Source of the DNA: Faecalicoccus sp.
Lineage (GTDB): Bacteria; Bacillota_I; Bacilli_A; Erysipelotrichales; Erysipelotrichaceae
Direction: 5' to 3'
DNA length: 5,486 nucleotides
NCBI GenBank assembly: GCA_017941505.1
Contig: JAGAWH010000193.1
Location: 1 to 5,486 of the forward strand
Shown here one piece after another: positions 5,442 to 5,486 of this stretch. Each line of letters opens with the position of its first letter. The stretch's first letter is position 1. The translations under genes and the position numbers were made by a program. Under the pieces are notes generated by a model. The model saw nothing but the letters and a program-made list of their open reading frames with translations. It made no database searches and was not told the origin of the DNA.

Positions 5442-5486
5442 CAAAAAGAATGATCCGAATGAGCCGAATCCGCATCATTCTTTTTG
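5442..5486. terminator. Long A/T-ended hairpin at the window edge, possibly a bidirectional terminator
   Basis: CAAAAAGAATGAT (5442-5454) and ATCATTCTTTTTG (5474-5486) are perfect 13-bp complements around a 19-base loop. The 3' arm ends in five T and the 5' arm starts with five A, so either strand would give a hairpin with a T-run, as in bidirectional terminators of Bacillota. The stem is weak in G/C and the window ends inside the structure, so its full extent is unseen. It would close the epimerase transcript about 110 bases after the stop. Confidence 0.55.

Noticed and set aside
5450..5486. New gene starting at ATG 5450 (MIRMSRIRIILF)
   Set aside because: It has no ribosome binding site and lies wholly within the repeat-rich hairpin; too little sequence to support a gene.

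Overview
The window looks like chromosomal DNA from a low-to-moderate GC Gram-positive bacterium (Bacillota). The evidence is strong AGGAGG-type ribosome binding sites, A/T-rich intergenic DNA, a hairpin/T-tract terminator, and a secreted protein made of ChW (clostridial hydrophobic, conserved W) repeats, which are typical of Clostridia and Erysipelotrichia. An Erysipelotrichaceae-like or Lachnospiraceae-like anaerobe is plausible, but the genus cannot be read from this sequence. All recognisable genes are on the + strand, and together they look like part of a surface-polysaccharide locus with a cell-wall hydrolase inserted in it.

Layout: (1) 1-606 is the 3' end of a GT2-family, rhamnosyltransferase-like glycosyltransferase whose start lies upstream. 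(2) 607-821 is an A/T-rich gap with nested inverted repeats, a probable promoter, and a terminator-like hairpin just before the next gene. It is the most structured non-coding stretch in the window. (3) 822-2954 encodes a 710-residue exported protein: signal peptide, acidic linker, nine ChW repeats arranged as three triplets of about 151 residues, and a C-terminal phage-tail-lysozyme-type muramidase domain. A clear intrinsic terminator follows at 2966-2989. (4) 3090-4136 and 4154-5329 are a two-gene operon encoding a FnlA/CapE/WbjB-type UDP-GlcNAc 4,6-dehydratase/epimerase and a FnlC/CapG/WbjD-type UDP-sugar 2-epimerase. (5) 5330-5486 holds no convincing gene. It contains an 8-bp hairpin, a short tandem repeat, a possible remnant peptide, and a long hairpin that ends on the last base.

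How they fit: the two sugar enzymes are the first and third steps from UDP-GlcNAc to an activated 2-acetamido-2,6-dideoxy-L-sugar (UDP-L-FucNAc, or UDP-L-QuiNAc with a different reductase). The middle-step reductase is not between them and is not seen in the window. The glycosyltransferase fragment suggests assembly of a glycan from such sugars. The ChW-lysozyme is exported and would cut peptidoglycan, perhaps while its repeats hold it at the surface. I see no mobile element, CRISPR array, tRNA or rRNA. No wholly new system can be claimed; the best leads are the switch-like leader of the lysozyme gene and the triplet repeat architecture of its product.
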